Source: Phormidesmis priestleyi
Lineage (GTDB): Bacteria; Cyanobacteriota; Cyanobacteriia; Phormidesmidales; Phormidesmidaceae
NCBI GenBank assembly: GCA_003242115.1
Contig: QBMP01000165.1
Span: 1 to 5,233 of the forward strand
Direction: 5' to 3'
DNA length: 5,233 nt
Shown: piece after piece, positions 1-5,233 of the stretch
Position numbering within the stretch: position 1 is the first letter of the stretch
Layout of the letters: every line of letters begins with the position of its first letter
Translations under genes and position numbers: made by a program
Notes under the pieces: generated by a model
Told to the model about the DNA's origin: nothing
The model's input: only the letters and a program-made list of their open reading frames with translations
The model's database searches: none

Positions 1-24
1 GGCGCTGAGTTCTGCTTTAGTCAT
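1..24 (-). CDS. N-terminal fragment of a possible HU-type DNA-binding protein
   Basis: Reading the minus strand from position 24, an ATG opens an uninterrupted frame of eight codons, MTKAELSA, that leaves the window at base 1. The pattern Met-x-Lys-(Ala/Gly)-Glu-Leu is typical of the start of HU/IHF-family nucleoid proteins, which begin with a helix of this kind. A weak purine-rich stretch (AGGG on the minus strand, around 31-34) lies about seven bases before the ATG, and an AT-rich promoter-like segment lies further upstream. Only eight residues are visible, so the identification is a pattern match. It could be any other gene, or no gene at all. Confidence 0.4.
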
Positions 25-44
25 AGAAAAACCCTGTATAAATA

Positions 45-74
45 ACTATAGATTCCCATTTGGCCTGCTTTTAA
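45..74 (-). promoter_or_regulatory. Putative promoter of the divergent minus-strand gene
   Basis: On the minus strand a TATAGT hexamer (45-50) has a TTAAAA-like -35 element (69-74) 18 bases upstream. This would start transcription near position 38, about 14 bases before the minus-strand ATG at 24. The -10 match is good and the -35 match is weak. The region is AT-rich in general, so a chance match is possible. Confidence 0.3.
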
Positions 75-90
75 ATCGTAATTTTTATAT
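60..90 (+). promoter_or_regulatory. Weak putative promoter of the phosphoribosyltransferase gene
   Basis: On the plus strand TTATAT (85-90) could be a -10 element, with TTGGCC (60-65) as a poor -35 element at a 19-base spacing. It partly overlaps the putative minus-strand promoter, so the two divergent genes would share about 60 bases of control region. Transcription from here would include the C/T-rich repeated leader at 91-134. Confidence 0.25.
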
Positions 91-124
91 CGCCCACTCT
101 ACCTTCCCGCCCACTCTATCTTTC
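91..124 (+). repeat. 17-bp tandem repeat in the C/T-rich leader of the phosphoribosyltransferase gene
   Basis: Two adjacent 17-base units, CGCCCACTCTACCTTCC (91-107) and CGCCCACTCTATCTTTC (108-124), match at 15 of 17 positions; both differences are C/T changes. A more decayed third copy (about 9 of 13 positions) continues at 125-137 and contains the ATG of the downstream gene. The tract is almost free of G and has no Shine-Dalgarno sequence, so the gene probably starts on a pyrimidine-rich, SD-less leader. Confidence 0.85.
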
Positions 125-134
125 CGCTTTCTCT

Positions 135-659
135 ATGTCAGATCTCTATGTATCTTGGTCAGACTATCACCGCGACATTGAGCAGTTGGCCCTGATGGTA
201 CACCGCTCCGACTGGCCATTTAATCAGATTGTGTGTTTGGCTAAAGGCGGCTTGCGCATTGGCGATGTGCTCTGCCGCATTTCCAATCAGCCCTTGGCGA
301 TTCTTTCGACGGCTTCATACGGCGGCGAAGGCAACCGCAGCCGAGGCTCAATTACGTTCTCTAAAGACTTGAGTATGACGAGCGCAAACCTGGGATCACG
401 GGTATTGCTGGTCGATGATTTGGTCGATTCTGGCGAAAGCCTGAAGCGCAGCATTTCATGGCTAAAGCACCGATACGGCTTTTATATCGACGAAATTCGC
501 ACCGCTGTCCTTTGGCATAAAGATTGCTCAGTGATTACGCCCGATTACGCCGTCCATTACCTGCATGACAATCCTTGGATTCATCAGCCCTTTGAGCATT
601 ATGAGGATATGAATTGGGCCGATTTGGCGGCGTCAATGACGGCTACTGTGGAGCGTTAG
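135..659 (+). CDS. Type I phosphoribosyltransferase, probably purine base (Gpt-like)
   Basis: This 174-residue cytoplasmic protein belongs to the type I phosphoribosyltransferases, which join a nucleobase to PRPP and release pyrophosphate. The PRPP loop is clear: VLLVDDLVDSGES at residues 90-102, with the acidic pair D94-D95 and the D98-S99-G100 turn. An earlier loop, CLAKGGLRIGDVL (34-46), matches the pyrophosphate-contacting segment with its Lys-Gly-Gly. Near the C-terminus PWIHQPFEHYE (147-157) resembles the base-binding WI-x-QPW segment of E. coli xanthine-guanine phosphoribosyltransferase. This suggests a purine such as xanthine, guanine or hypoxanthine, but the substrate cannot be fixed from sequence. 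The length is slightly above that of E. coli Gpt (about 152 residues). ATG 135 is the only sensible start; no Shine-Dalgarno is visible. The gene ends 85 bases before the carboxypeptidase gene and has no obvious functional link to it. It could alternatively be annotated only as a generic phosphoribosyltransferase-domain protein. Confidence 0.88.
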   Translation: MSDLYVSWSDYHRDIEQLALMVHRSDWPFNQIVCLAKGGLRIGDVLCRISNQPLAILSTASYGGEGNRSRGSITFSKDLSMTSANLGSRVLLVDDLVDSGESLKRSISWLKHRYGFYIDEIRTAVLWHKDCSVITPDYAVHYLHDNPWIHQPFEHYEDMNWADLAASMTATVER

Positions 660-684
660 AGTGCCATTAGAGACTACTAGAGAT

Positions 685-714
685 TTGCGCTGATTCGTTC
701 TAAAGTGCTATACA
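685..714 (+). promoter_or_regulatory. Putative sigma70-type promoter of the carboxypeptidase gene
   Basis: TTGCGC (685-690) and TATACA (709-714) are separated by 18 bases and resemble -35 and -10 boxes. Transcription would start near 721, leaving a leader of about 24 bases before the TTG start at 745. This is the best promoter match in the window. It lies in the gap after the phosphoribosyltransferase gene and suggests the carboxypeptidase is transcribed independently. No hairpin terminator is seen between the two genes. Confidence 0.45.
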
Positions 715-744
715 CTAGGCCGGTGTTGTGGTTCTTGAAAGCCG

Positions 745-1635
745 TTGACTACAAATACTGATACTACCTGTCGCTCAAAACTTATCGCATCTGTGAGTAT
801 TCCGCCTATTAAAGCCTCTGAGAATGATATTCCTCAAGCCCGTCGGCAATCGGTGACGGCTGAAGGCGATAAGTTGCCTAATAGCAAATTGTTCACTGTG
901 GAACGGCCACGAGAATGGCCGCTGAGTCCCATTCGTGGATTGGCGCTAATGAGCTTAGTCGTGGGTTGCGCGCTGGCCGTTTGGCAGTGGAATGCGATTA
1001 GCTATCAGGTGCGGGCACAGGCAAATGGGGTGAAAGGCGTATTAACAGCTAGCCGTGACAGACTCAAGGGATCATCCGCTAATGCTGAGGCTAACTCCAC
1101 TGGTAACTCCACTGGCAGCGAAAGCGACGATCCCCCAGAATTGCTCCACCACCGTCGCTACGCGGAAGCGGCGATCGCGGATCTGGTTCCTATAGATTCA
1201 AACAGTGAAATCAAGCTCCGGCCAGCGGCTGCGGCTAGCATCAACAAAATGATCGCACAAGCCAACTCCGAAGGGGTTCAGCTTGGCGTTGTCTCTGGAT
1301 TTCGATCCATTGCGGATCAAAATTACCTGTTTTTTGGCGTGAAAGCTGAGCGCGGCGAGACGTCTAAGACCAGAGCAGAAGTCAGTGCGCCGCCGGGGTA
1401 TAGCGAGCACCACACCGGCTATGCGGTTGACTTTATTGATGAAAGTCAGCCCGACACCTATACAGAAGAAAGCTTTGAAGAAACAGCGGCCTATCAGTGG
1501 CTGATGAAAAACGCTGCTTTTTACAATTTTGAGATGTCGTTTCCTCAAGATCCAACGTCTCCATTGAGCTATGAGCCCTGGCACTGGCGCTATGTTGGGG
1601 ATCAAAAGAGTTTAGAACTATTCTATAAAGAGTAA
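745..1635 (+). CDS. Membrane-anchored VanY-type D-alanyl-D-alanine carboxypeptidase (peptidase M15B)
   Basis: This is a zinc peptidase that removes the terminal D-Ala from peptidoglycan stem peptides outside the plasma membrane. Numbering from TTG 745 (296 residues): a polar N-terminal region (1-63) with basic residues at its end, one membrane helix (about 64-82, GLALMSLVVGCALAVW), a low-complexity Ser/Asn/Gly linker (about 108-130), then the M15B domain (about 135-296). The family motif S-x-H-x-x-G-x-A-x-D is complete: S220, H222, G225, A227, D229. H222 and D229 bind zinc. The block YEPWHWRY (276-283) supplies catalytic E277 and zinc ligand H280. SGFRS (184-188) is another conserved segment. 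The helix is too far in for a classical cleavable signal, so a type II anchor with a periplasmic catalytic domain is likely. A stop at 736-738 lies just upstream and no ATG fits, so the start is TTG 745 (weak GAAAG at 737-741) or GTG 793. The domain call is firm and the start uncertain. In this context the role is cell-wall maturation, not vancomycin resistance. Confidence 0.9.
   Translation: MTTNTDTTCRSKLIASVSIPPIKASENDIPQARRQSVTAEGDKLPNSKLFTVERPREWPLSPIRGLALMSLVVGCALAVWQWNAISYQVRAQANGVKGVLTASRDRLKGSSANAEANSTGNSTGSESDDPPELLHHRRYAEAAIADLVPIDSNSEIKLRPAAAASINKMIAQANSEGVQLGVVSGFRSIADQNYLFFGVKAERGETSKTRAEVSAPPGYSEHHTGYAVDFIDESQPDTYTEESFEETAAYQWLMKNAAFYNFEMSFPQDPTSPLSYEPWHWRYVGDQKSLELFYKE
1093..1116 (+). 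repeat. 12-bp in-frame tandem duplication in the carboxypeptidase linker
   Basis: AACTCCACTGGT (1093-1104) is followed directly by AACTCCACTGGC (1105-1116), matching at 11 of 12 bases. It encodes NSTG twice (residues 117-124). It lies in the flexible segment between the membrane helix and the M15B domain, where a change in length would be tolerated. Confidence 0.85.
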
Positions 1636-1680
1636 TCATCCGTTTGATCCTTGTCTTAGCCCTGTTCTGCCCGCGATTCT

Positions 1681-1710
1681 GCTTGTGTTTTGATTGCTTG
1701 TGTTTTGATT
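1681..1710 (+). repeat. Perfect 15-bp tandem duplication upstream of the M41-like gene
   Basis: GCTTGTGTTTTGATT occurs twice, back to back and without mismatch (1681-1695 and 1696-1710), ten bases before the ATG at 1721. Each unit carries a TGA (1691-1693, 1706-1708) in the frame of the downstream gene, so the coding region cannot extend upstream through it. No mismatch suggests a recent slippage event. The 85-base gap around it (1636-1720) shows no convincing promoter, terminator or Shine-Dalgarno. Confidence 0.92.
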
Positions 1711-1720
1711 GACTGCGCCC

Positions 1721-2455
1721 ATGAACCCGACGACTTTCAACCTACTAGCGGTTTCAGTATTTGCCTTTATGCTGCTGAGCTTAGTGGGGCCTTTGCTAAA
1801 TATTTCGCCAGGAGCAGTGGCGATCGCCCTCACTGGCTGCGCTGGCGCACTGGCACTAGATCGCTTTAGCCTGAAGGGCAAAGGCGGCAATTTGGTGATT
1901 GACTTGCTCAGCAGCCAATCGTCTGAATATCGTCAGCGGATTTTGCATCACGAAGCGGGTCATTTTTTGGTAGCGCATTTGCTAGAGATGCCTATACAGA
2001 GCTACACCCTCAGCGCTTGGGAGGGCATTAAAGCCGGATTGCCAGGGCTGGGCGGCGTAGTTGTTGAACCGCTCACCGAGAAATCCGAAAAAGCCGAGCA
2101 ATCCGAAAAAGCTGAAAGCGCAGTGGCAGCAGCCTTTTCTCGTCAGCAAATTGATCGCTACTGTACGGTTTGGATGGCTGGAGTCGCCGCTGAAACCCAA
2201 ACCTACGGCAGCGCTCAAGGCGGCGAAGACGACCAAAGACAGCTCAAACAGCTCTGGGCGCAGGCTCAAGATGCAAAGGTAGCAACCGCCGCCGAAAACG
2301 CTGACATGCAGCTGCGCTGGGCATTGTTGCAGGCGCAGTCACTGTTAGCCAAGCAGCATCGGGCTTATGAGGCGCTGGTCGTCGCAATGGCTGCGCGATC
2401 GCCTATCAGCTTTTGTATCCAGCAAATTGATCAGCACCGAGTGATAGACGACTAG
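1721..2455 (+). CDS. FtsH-like M41 zinc-protease domain membrane protein lacking the AAA+ ATPase
   Basis: Counting from ATG 1721 (244 residues), two hydrophobic segments (about 6-27 and 30-46) form a probable membrane hairpin. A zinc-protease-like domain follows with HEAGH at residues 77-81, so H77 and H81 would bind zinc and E78 would be catalytic. Later, WMAGVAAETQTYGSAQGGEDD (151-171, W and final DD included) aligns by eye with the FtsH segment in which a conserved GG-AAE-like stretch precedes the G-x-x-x-D third zinc ligand; here that ligand would be D171 (or D170). The C-terminal helical part (172-235) also suits the M41 fold. The AAA+ module that unfolds substrates in true FtsH is absent: only about 30 residues separate the hairpin from HEAGH. 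ATPase-free FtsH relatives are known in cyanobacteria and chloroplasts, so this is probably one of those; substrates are unknown. A Glu/Lys-rich repeated insert lies at 120-133. An in-frame TTG at 1709 is an alternative start, but ATG 1721 is preferred because a TGA at 1706 closes the frame. The M41 assignment is inference; other HEXXH families are possible. Confidence 0.75.
   Translation: MNPTTFNLLAVSVFAFMLLSLVGPLLNISPGAVAIALTGCAGALALDRFSLKGKGGNLVIDLLSSQSSEYRQRILHHEAGHFLVAHLLEMPIQSYTLSAWEGIKAGLPGLGGVVVEPLTEKSEKAEQSEKAESAVAAAFSRQQIDRYCTVWMAGVAAETQTYGSAQGGEDDQRQLKQLWAQAQDAKVATAAENADMQLRWALLQAQSLLAKQHRAYEALVVAMAARSPISFCIQQIDQHRVIDD
1861..1876 (+). repeat. 16-bp direct repeat, copy 1 (inside the M41-like gene)
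   Basis: TCGCTTTAGCCTGAAG here encodes part of the D-R-F-S-L-K segment just after the second membrane helix. The identical 16 bases recur at 2481-2496, 620 bases downstream, in the noncoding gap. The flanks are not similar. This copy is constrained as coding sequence, so if the two are related, the downstream copy is more likely the derived one. Confidence 0.85.
2084..2119 (+). repeat. 18-bp in-frame tandem duplication encoding SEKAE(Q/S)
   Basis: TCCGAAAAAGCCGAGCAA (2084-2101) and TCCGAAAAAGCTGAAAGC (2102-2119) are adjacent and share their first eleven bases plus several later ones. They encode SEKAEQ and SEKAES (residues 122-133 of the M41-like protein). The highly charged insert lies between the HEAGH motif and the presumed third zinc ligand, probably in a surface loop. 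Confidence 0.8.
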
Positions 2456-2665
2456 GCGCTGATCACTCGATTTTGTCCGGTCGCTTTAGCCTGAAGTAAA
2501 TTTTGATCAGCTCGATGCAAACAGTTTTGACTTTGATCGTCGTCACTAGAGTGGCGGCAGAGCGTCCGTAAATTGCTGAGCGAAATCGGTTGAAACCCTC
2601 AATAGTGTGGCACCATTGATCAAATCTGGAGAACCTCGTCGTCCTATCTCTCTGCTGCTATTGTT
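2456..2665 (+). other. 210-bp intergenic region upstream of alaS
   Basis: No credible gene is seen here. The frame leading into alaS is closed by a TAG at 2603-2605 and has no in-frame start before ATG 2666. TGATCA palindromes occur at 2460-2465, 2504-2509 and 2617-2622, with another just upstream in coding sequence at 2428-2433. TTGACT (2527-2532) and TTGAAA (2590-2595) look like -35 boxes, but neither has a good -10 at 16-18 bases, so no promoter can be assigned. The last 35 bases are C/T-rich and lack a Shine-Dalgarno near the start; GGAG at 2628-2631 is too far away. No hairpin followed by a T-run was found for termination of the upstream gene. Confidence 0.6.
2481..2496 (+). repeat. 16-bp direct repeat, copy 2 (intergenic)
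   Basis: This is an exact copy of the 16 bases at 1861-1876, located 25 bases after the stop of the M41-like gene. Read in the same phase as copy 1, it gives R-F-S-L-K followed immediately by TAA (2497-2499). A 16-base exact match is improbable by chance in a 5.2-kb window, but it is too short to show whether it is a scar, a regulatory site or coincidence. Confidence 0.85.
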
Positions 2666-5233
2666 ATGCCTGTTCAGAAAAGTTCATCTCAGCTTACTCA
2701 ATCGAGTGCCAGTCAATCAGCCGGTCAATTAGCCGGTCAATCGCAGGCTGCTCGTCTGCCGTTTTTAAGTGGGGCTGATATTCGCCAAAAATTTCTAGAT
2801 TTTTATGCAGCTAGGGGGCATAAAGTGTTAGCGAGCGCTTCGCTGGTGCCGGAAGATCCGACGGTGCTGCTGACGATTGCTGGGATGTTGCCATTTAAGC
2901 CGATTTTTTTGGGACAGCAGGCGGCGGCATTTGATCGGGCGACGACAGCGCAGAAGTGCATTCGCACGAACGATATTGAAAACGTGGGGCGCACGGCTCG
3001 TCACCATACGTTTTTTGAGATGCTGGGTAATTTTAGCTTTGGTGATTATTTTAAGAGAGAGGCAATAGCCTGGGCTTGGGAGCTGTCTACAGAGGTGTTT
3101 AAGCTGCCGCCTGAGCGAATTGTGCCGAGTGTGTTTGAAGAGGATGATGAGGCGTTTGCAATTTGGCGCGACGAAATTGGAATTGCACCTCATCGGATCA
3201 TTCGCATGGGCGAAGCAGATAATTTCTGGAAGTCAGGGGTGACTGGGCCTTGTGGGCCTTGCTCTGAGCTGTATTACGATTTTCATCCGGAGCGGGGCGA
3301 TCAGGGCATCGATCTCGAAGATGACAGTCGCTTTATTGAGTATTACAACCTGGTCTTTATGCAGTACAACCGCGATGCAATGGGGGTATTGACGCCTTTG
3401 CAAGCACAGAATATTGATACGGGCTTAGGGCTTGAGCGGATGGCTCAAATTTTGCAGGGAGCGGCGAATAATTATGAGACTGATTTAATTTTTCCAATTA
3501 TTGAAACGGCGGCTGCGATCGCCTCTATCAATTACGCATCTGCCACTGATGCTGAAAAAGTATCGCTCAAAGTGATTGGGGATCATGTGCGCGCAGTGGT
3601 GCATATGGTGGCGGATGGCATTGCTGCTGACAATACGGGTAGAGGGTATGTGCTGCGCCGCCTGATTCGGCGGGTGGTGCGTCACGGTAAGCGGCTAGGC
3701 ATTAGTGAGCTATTTACAACGCAGGTGGCTGAAACCGCAATAGCGCTATCAGAAGCGGCGTATCCGGCGGTGCGATCGCGCGAACAAGCGATCAAAAATG
3801 AGCTTTCCAGAGAAGAAGCCCAGTTTCTTAAAACCCTAGATCGCGGCGAAAAGCTGCTGGCTGACATTTTGGCTGAAAACCCTCAACAGGTGACGGGTCA
3901 AGATGCGTTCAAGCTGTACGACACCTATGGCTTTCCGCTAGAGCTGACCCAAGAAATTGCTGAAGAAAGCGGAATTGCGGTCGATGAAGTGGGCTTCGCG
4001 GCTGCAATGGAGGCGCAGCGTCAGCGCGGTAAAGAGGCCCATGAGACGATTGATCTAACCGTGCAGGGCAGCTTAGATACGCTAGCGGATCAAATTGAGG
4101 CGACTGACTTTATTGGTTATGAGCAGTGGGTGAGCCAAAGCACGGTTGAAGCGGTGCTGATGGAAGGTGAATCGGTGGCTCAAGCGGAGGCGGGTAGTTC
4201 GGTGCAGCTAGTGCTGAATCAGACGCCTTTTTATGCAGAGTCGGGTGGGCAAATTGGCGATCGCGGCTATCTATCGGGCGAAAATCTGCTCATTCGGATT
4301 GAGGATGTGAAAAAAGAAGGGGCGTTTTTTGTTCACTTTGGCAAGGTAGAGCGCGGCGTGGTGAAAGTCGGCGATGCGCTCAGCGCCAAAATTGATCGGG
4401 CCTGTCGCCGCCGCGTTCAAGCTAATCACACGGCGACTCATCTGCTGCAAGCGGCACTGAAATCTCTGGTAGATGAGTCGATTTCGCAGGCGGGTTCGCT
4501 GGTGGATTTTGACCGGCTGCGCTTCGATTTTCATGCGCCCCAAGCGCTAAGCCCTGAGCAGTTGCAGCAGGTGGAAATGCAGGTGAATACCTGGATTGCT
4601 GAAGCGCACAGCGCCCAGGTGCAAACGATGCCCATCGCTGAGGCTAAGGCTAAAGGAGCCGTGGCGATGTTTGGCGAAAAATATGGTGAGCAGGTGCGGG
4701 TGATTGACTATCCCGGCGTTTCGATGGAGCTATGCGGCGGCACCCATGTGGGCAATACCGCTGAAATCGGGGTGTTTAAGATTATTTCTGAAACCGGGGT
4801 GGCGGCAGGAATTCGGCGAATTGAGGCGGTCGCTGGCCCAGCGGTGCTGGACTATTTGGAGGTGCGCGATCGCATTGTGCGTGATTTGAGTGCGCGGTTT
4901 AAGACCAAGCCTGAGGAAATTAGCGATCGCGTCACAGCCCTGCAAAGTGAACTAAAAACGGCTCAAAAAGATCTCACAGCCTTGAAGTCTGAATTGGCGC
5001 TGGTCAAATCTGATCAGCTTTTGAATCAAGCTGAAACCTTTGGCAATATTTCAGTAATTGTGGCCAGCTTAGAAGCGGTCGAACCAGACGCGCTGAAGAC
5101 AGCGGCAGAGCGGCTGCTGCAAAAGCTCGGTGAGGGAGCCGTGGTGTTGGGTTCTGCGGTGGCTGATGATAAGGTCACTTTGGTGGCAGCTTTTAGTCAG
5201 TCAGCAATCGCCCAAGGGCTGCAAGCCGGTAAA
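2666..5233 (+). CDS. alaS: Alanyl-tRNA synthetase, 3' end outside the window
   Basis: This cytoplasmic class II synthetase charges tRNA(Ala) and hydrolyses mischarged Ser/Gly-tRNA(Ala). The frame is open for 856 codons to the last base. Residues 1-33 are a Ser/Gln/Ala-rich extension; the conserved core begins at about [11 protein letters not shown] (33-43). Motif 1 is around PFKPIFLG; motif 2 is [15 protein letters not shown] with R112 and E118; TGPCGPCSE is at 193-201; motif 3 is [11 protein letters not shown] (249-259). The editing domain has both zinc motifs: HTATH (588-592) and CGGTH (C690, H694). A coiled coil (about 756-790) leads into the C-terminal C-Ala domain, whose glycine-rich end is missing here. 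E. coli AlaRS has 876 residues, so about 45 are probably lost beyond the edge. The short TNDIENVG version of the segment before motif 2 is as in cyanobacterial enzymes. ATG 2666 is the only in-frame start candidate ahead of the core (the frame is open only from 2606). No Shine-Dalgarno is seen. All catalytic residues I can check are intact. Confidence 0.98.
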   Translation, partial: MPVQKSSSQLTQSSASQSAGQLAGQSQAARLPFLSGADIRQKFLDFYAARGHKVLASASLVPEDPTVLLTIAGMLPFKPIFLGQQAAAFDRATTAQKCIRTNDIENVGRTARHHTFFEMLGNFSFGDYFKREAIAWAWELSTEVFKLPPERIVPSVFEEDDEAFAIWRDEIGIAPHRIIRMGEADNFWKSGVTGPCGPCSELYYDFHPERGDQGIDLEDDSRFIEYYNLVFMQYNRDAMGVLTPLQAQNIDTGLGLERMAQILQGAANNYETDLIFPIIETAAAIASINYASATDAEKVSLKVIGDHVRAVVHMVADGIAADNTGRGYVLRRLIRRVVRHGKRLGISELFTTQVAETAIALSEAAYPAVRSREQAIKNELSREEAQFLKTLDRGEKLLADILAENPQQVTGQDAFKLYDTYGFPLELTQEIAEESGIAVDEVGFAAAMEAQRQRGKEAHETIDLTVQGSLDTLADQIEATDFIGYEQWVSQSTVEAVLMEGESVAQAEAGSSVQLVLNQTPFYAESGGQIGDRGYLSGENLLIRIEDVKKEGAFFVHFGKVERGVVKVGDALSAKIDRACRRRVQANHTATHLLQAALKSLVDESISQAGSLVDFDRLRFDFHAPQALSPEQLQQVEMQVNTWIAEAHSAQVQTMPIAEAKAKGAVAMFGEKYGEQVRVIDYPGVSMELCGGTHVGNTAEIGVFKIISETGVAAGIRRIEAVAGPAVLDYLEVRDRIVRDLSARFKTKPEEISDRVTALQSELKTAQKDLTALKSELALVKSDQLLNQAETFGNISVIVASLEAVEPDALKTAAERLLQKLGEGAVVLGSAVADDKVTLVAAFSQSAIAQGLQAGK
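2712..2747 (+). repeat. 12-bp tandem repeat in the AlaRS N-terminal extension
   Basis: GTCAATCAGCCG (2712-2723), GTCAATTAGCCG (2724-2735) and a decayed third unit beginning GTCAATCG (2736-2747) are adjacent. They encode the [10 protein letters not shown] stretch (residues 18-27). All lie inside the non-conserved extension before the catalytic core, so the extension appears to have grown partly by slippage. Confidence 0.82.

Larger units (their letters stand above)
1171..4930. repeat. Dispersed HIP1 palindromes (GCGATCGC), eight copies
   Basis: Exact copies are at 1171-1178, 1820-1827, 2395-2402, 3515-3522, 3772-3779, 4257-4264, 4866-4873 and 4923-4930. All lie inside coding sequence: one in the carboxypeptidase gene, two in the M41-like gene and five in alaS. 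The phosphoribosyltransferase gene has none. An octamer should occur far less than once per window by chance. High HIP1 density is a known mark of many cyanobacterial genomes and is the strongest taxonomic signal here. Confidence 0.92.

Noticed and set aside
91..137. CRISPR array or origin iterons
   Set aside because: The units are directly adjacent without spacers and number only two to three, so a tandem duplication explains them.
745..1635. Vancomycin-resistance gene vanY
   Set aside because: The fold is VanY-type, but no vanA/vanH/vanX or VanRS-like genes are adjacent, and such carboxypeptidases are common chromosomal cell-wall enzymes.
1198..1639. Minus-strand open frames opposite the carboxypeptidase gene
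   Set aside because: They lie entirely opposite a gene with intact catalytic motifs, overlap one another, and show no recognisable domain.
1636..2282. Open frames overlapping the M41-like gene on both strands
   Set aside because: They are low-complexity shadows of the real frame; the plus-frame protein carries membrane helices and HEAGH, the others nothing recognisable.
2460..2510. Rho-independent terminator formed by CTGATCA (2459-2465) and TGATCAG (2504-2510)
   Set aside because: The arms are only seven bases, the loop is nearly 40 bases, and no T-run follows.
2456..2665. T-box riboswitch controlling alaS
   Set aside because: I see no AGGUGG-like T-box core, specifier loop or terminator hairpin, and T-boxes are typical of Firmicutes rather than cyanobacteria.
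2803..4945. Several 60-120 codon open frames within alaS, mostly on the minus strand
   Set aside because: alaS is certain across this region on the basis of conserved motifs; the alternative frames are short and have no recognisable features.
1..5233. Mobile element or defence system
   Set aside because: No transposase, integrase, nuclease, tRNA, terminal inverted repeat or defence-type domain is visible; the recognisable genes are housekeeping types with HIP1 sites spread through three of the four.

Overview
This window looks like ordinary chromosomal DNA from a cyanobacterium. Eight copies of the cyanobacterial HIP1 octamer GCGATCGC are present. The alanyl-tRNA synthetase has the cyanobacterial/plastid-like form of its catalytic core, and base composition is moderate. 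I cannot fix the genus from the sequence; a filamentous Leptolyngbya-like lineage is only a guess.

Layout: at the left edge, the first eight codons of a minus-strand gene (MTKAELSA, resembling the N-terminus of an HU-type nucleoid protein) run off the window. Divergent from it, four genes lie on the plus strand. They are a type I phosphoribosyltransferase of the purine-base (Gpt-like) kind (135-659), a membrane-anchored VanY/M15B D-Ala-D-Ala carboxypeptidase (745-1635), a two-helix membrane protein with an FtsH-like M41 zinc-protease domain but no AAA+ ATPase (1721-2455), and alaS, the alanyl-tRNA synthetase (2666 to the window end, 3' end missing). Gaps between the plus-strand genes are 85, 85 and 210 bases, so transcription in one direction is possible, but there is no translational coupling. 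A recognisable sigma70-type promoter precedes the carboxypeptidase gene.

The genes do not form one pathway: purine salvage, peptidoglycan trimming, membrane proteolysis and tRNA charging. I see no defence, CRISPR, phage or transposon content and no convincing new multi-gene system. The most notable features are the ATPase-free M41 protease, a Ser/Gln-rich N-terminal extension on AlaRS, and a striking number of short tandem duplications (12-18 bp). These sit in the leaders of two genes and in linker, insert or extension segments of three proteins. A 16-bp exact direct repeat and a cluster of TGATCA palindromes lie around the end of the protease gene and the alaS upstream gap.
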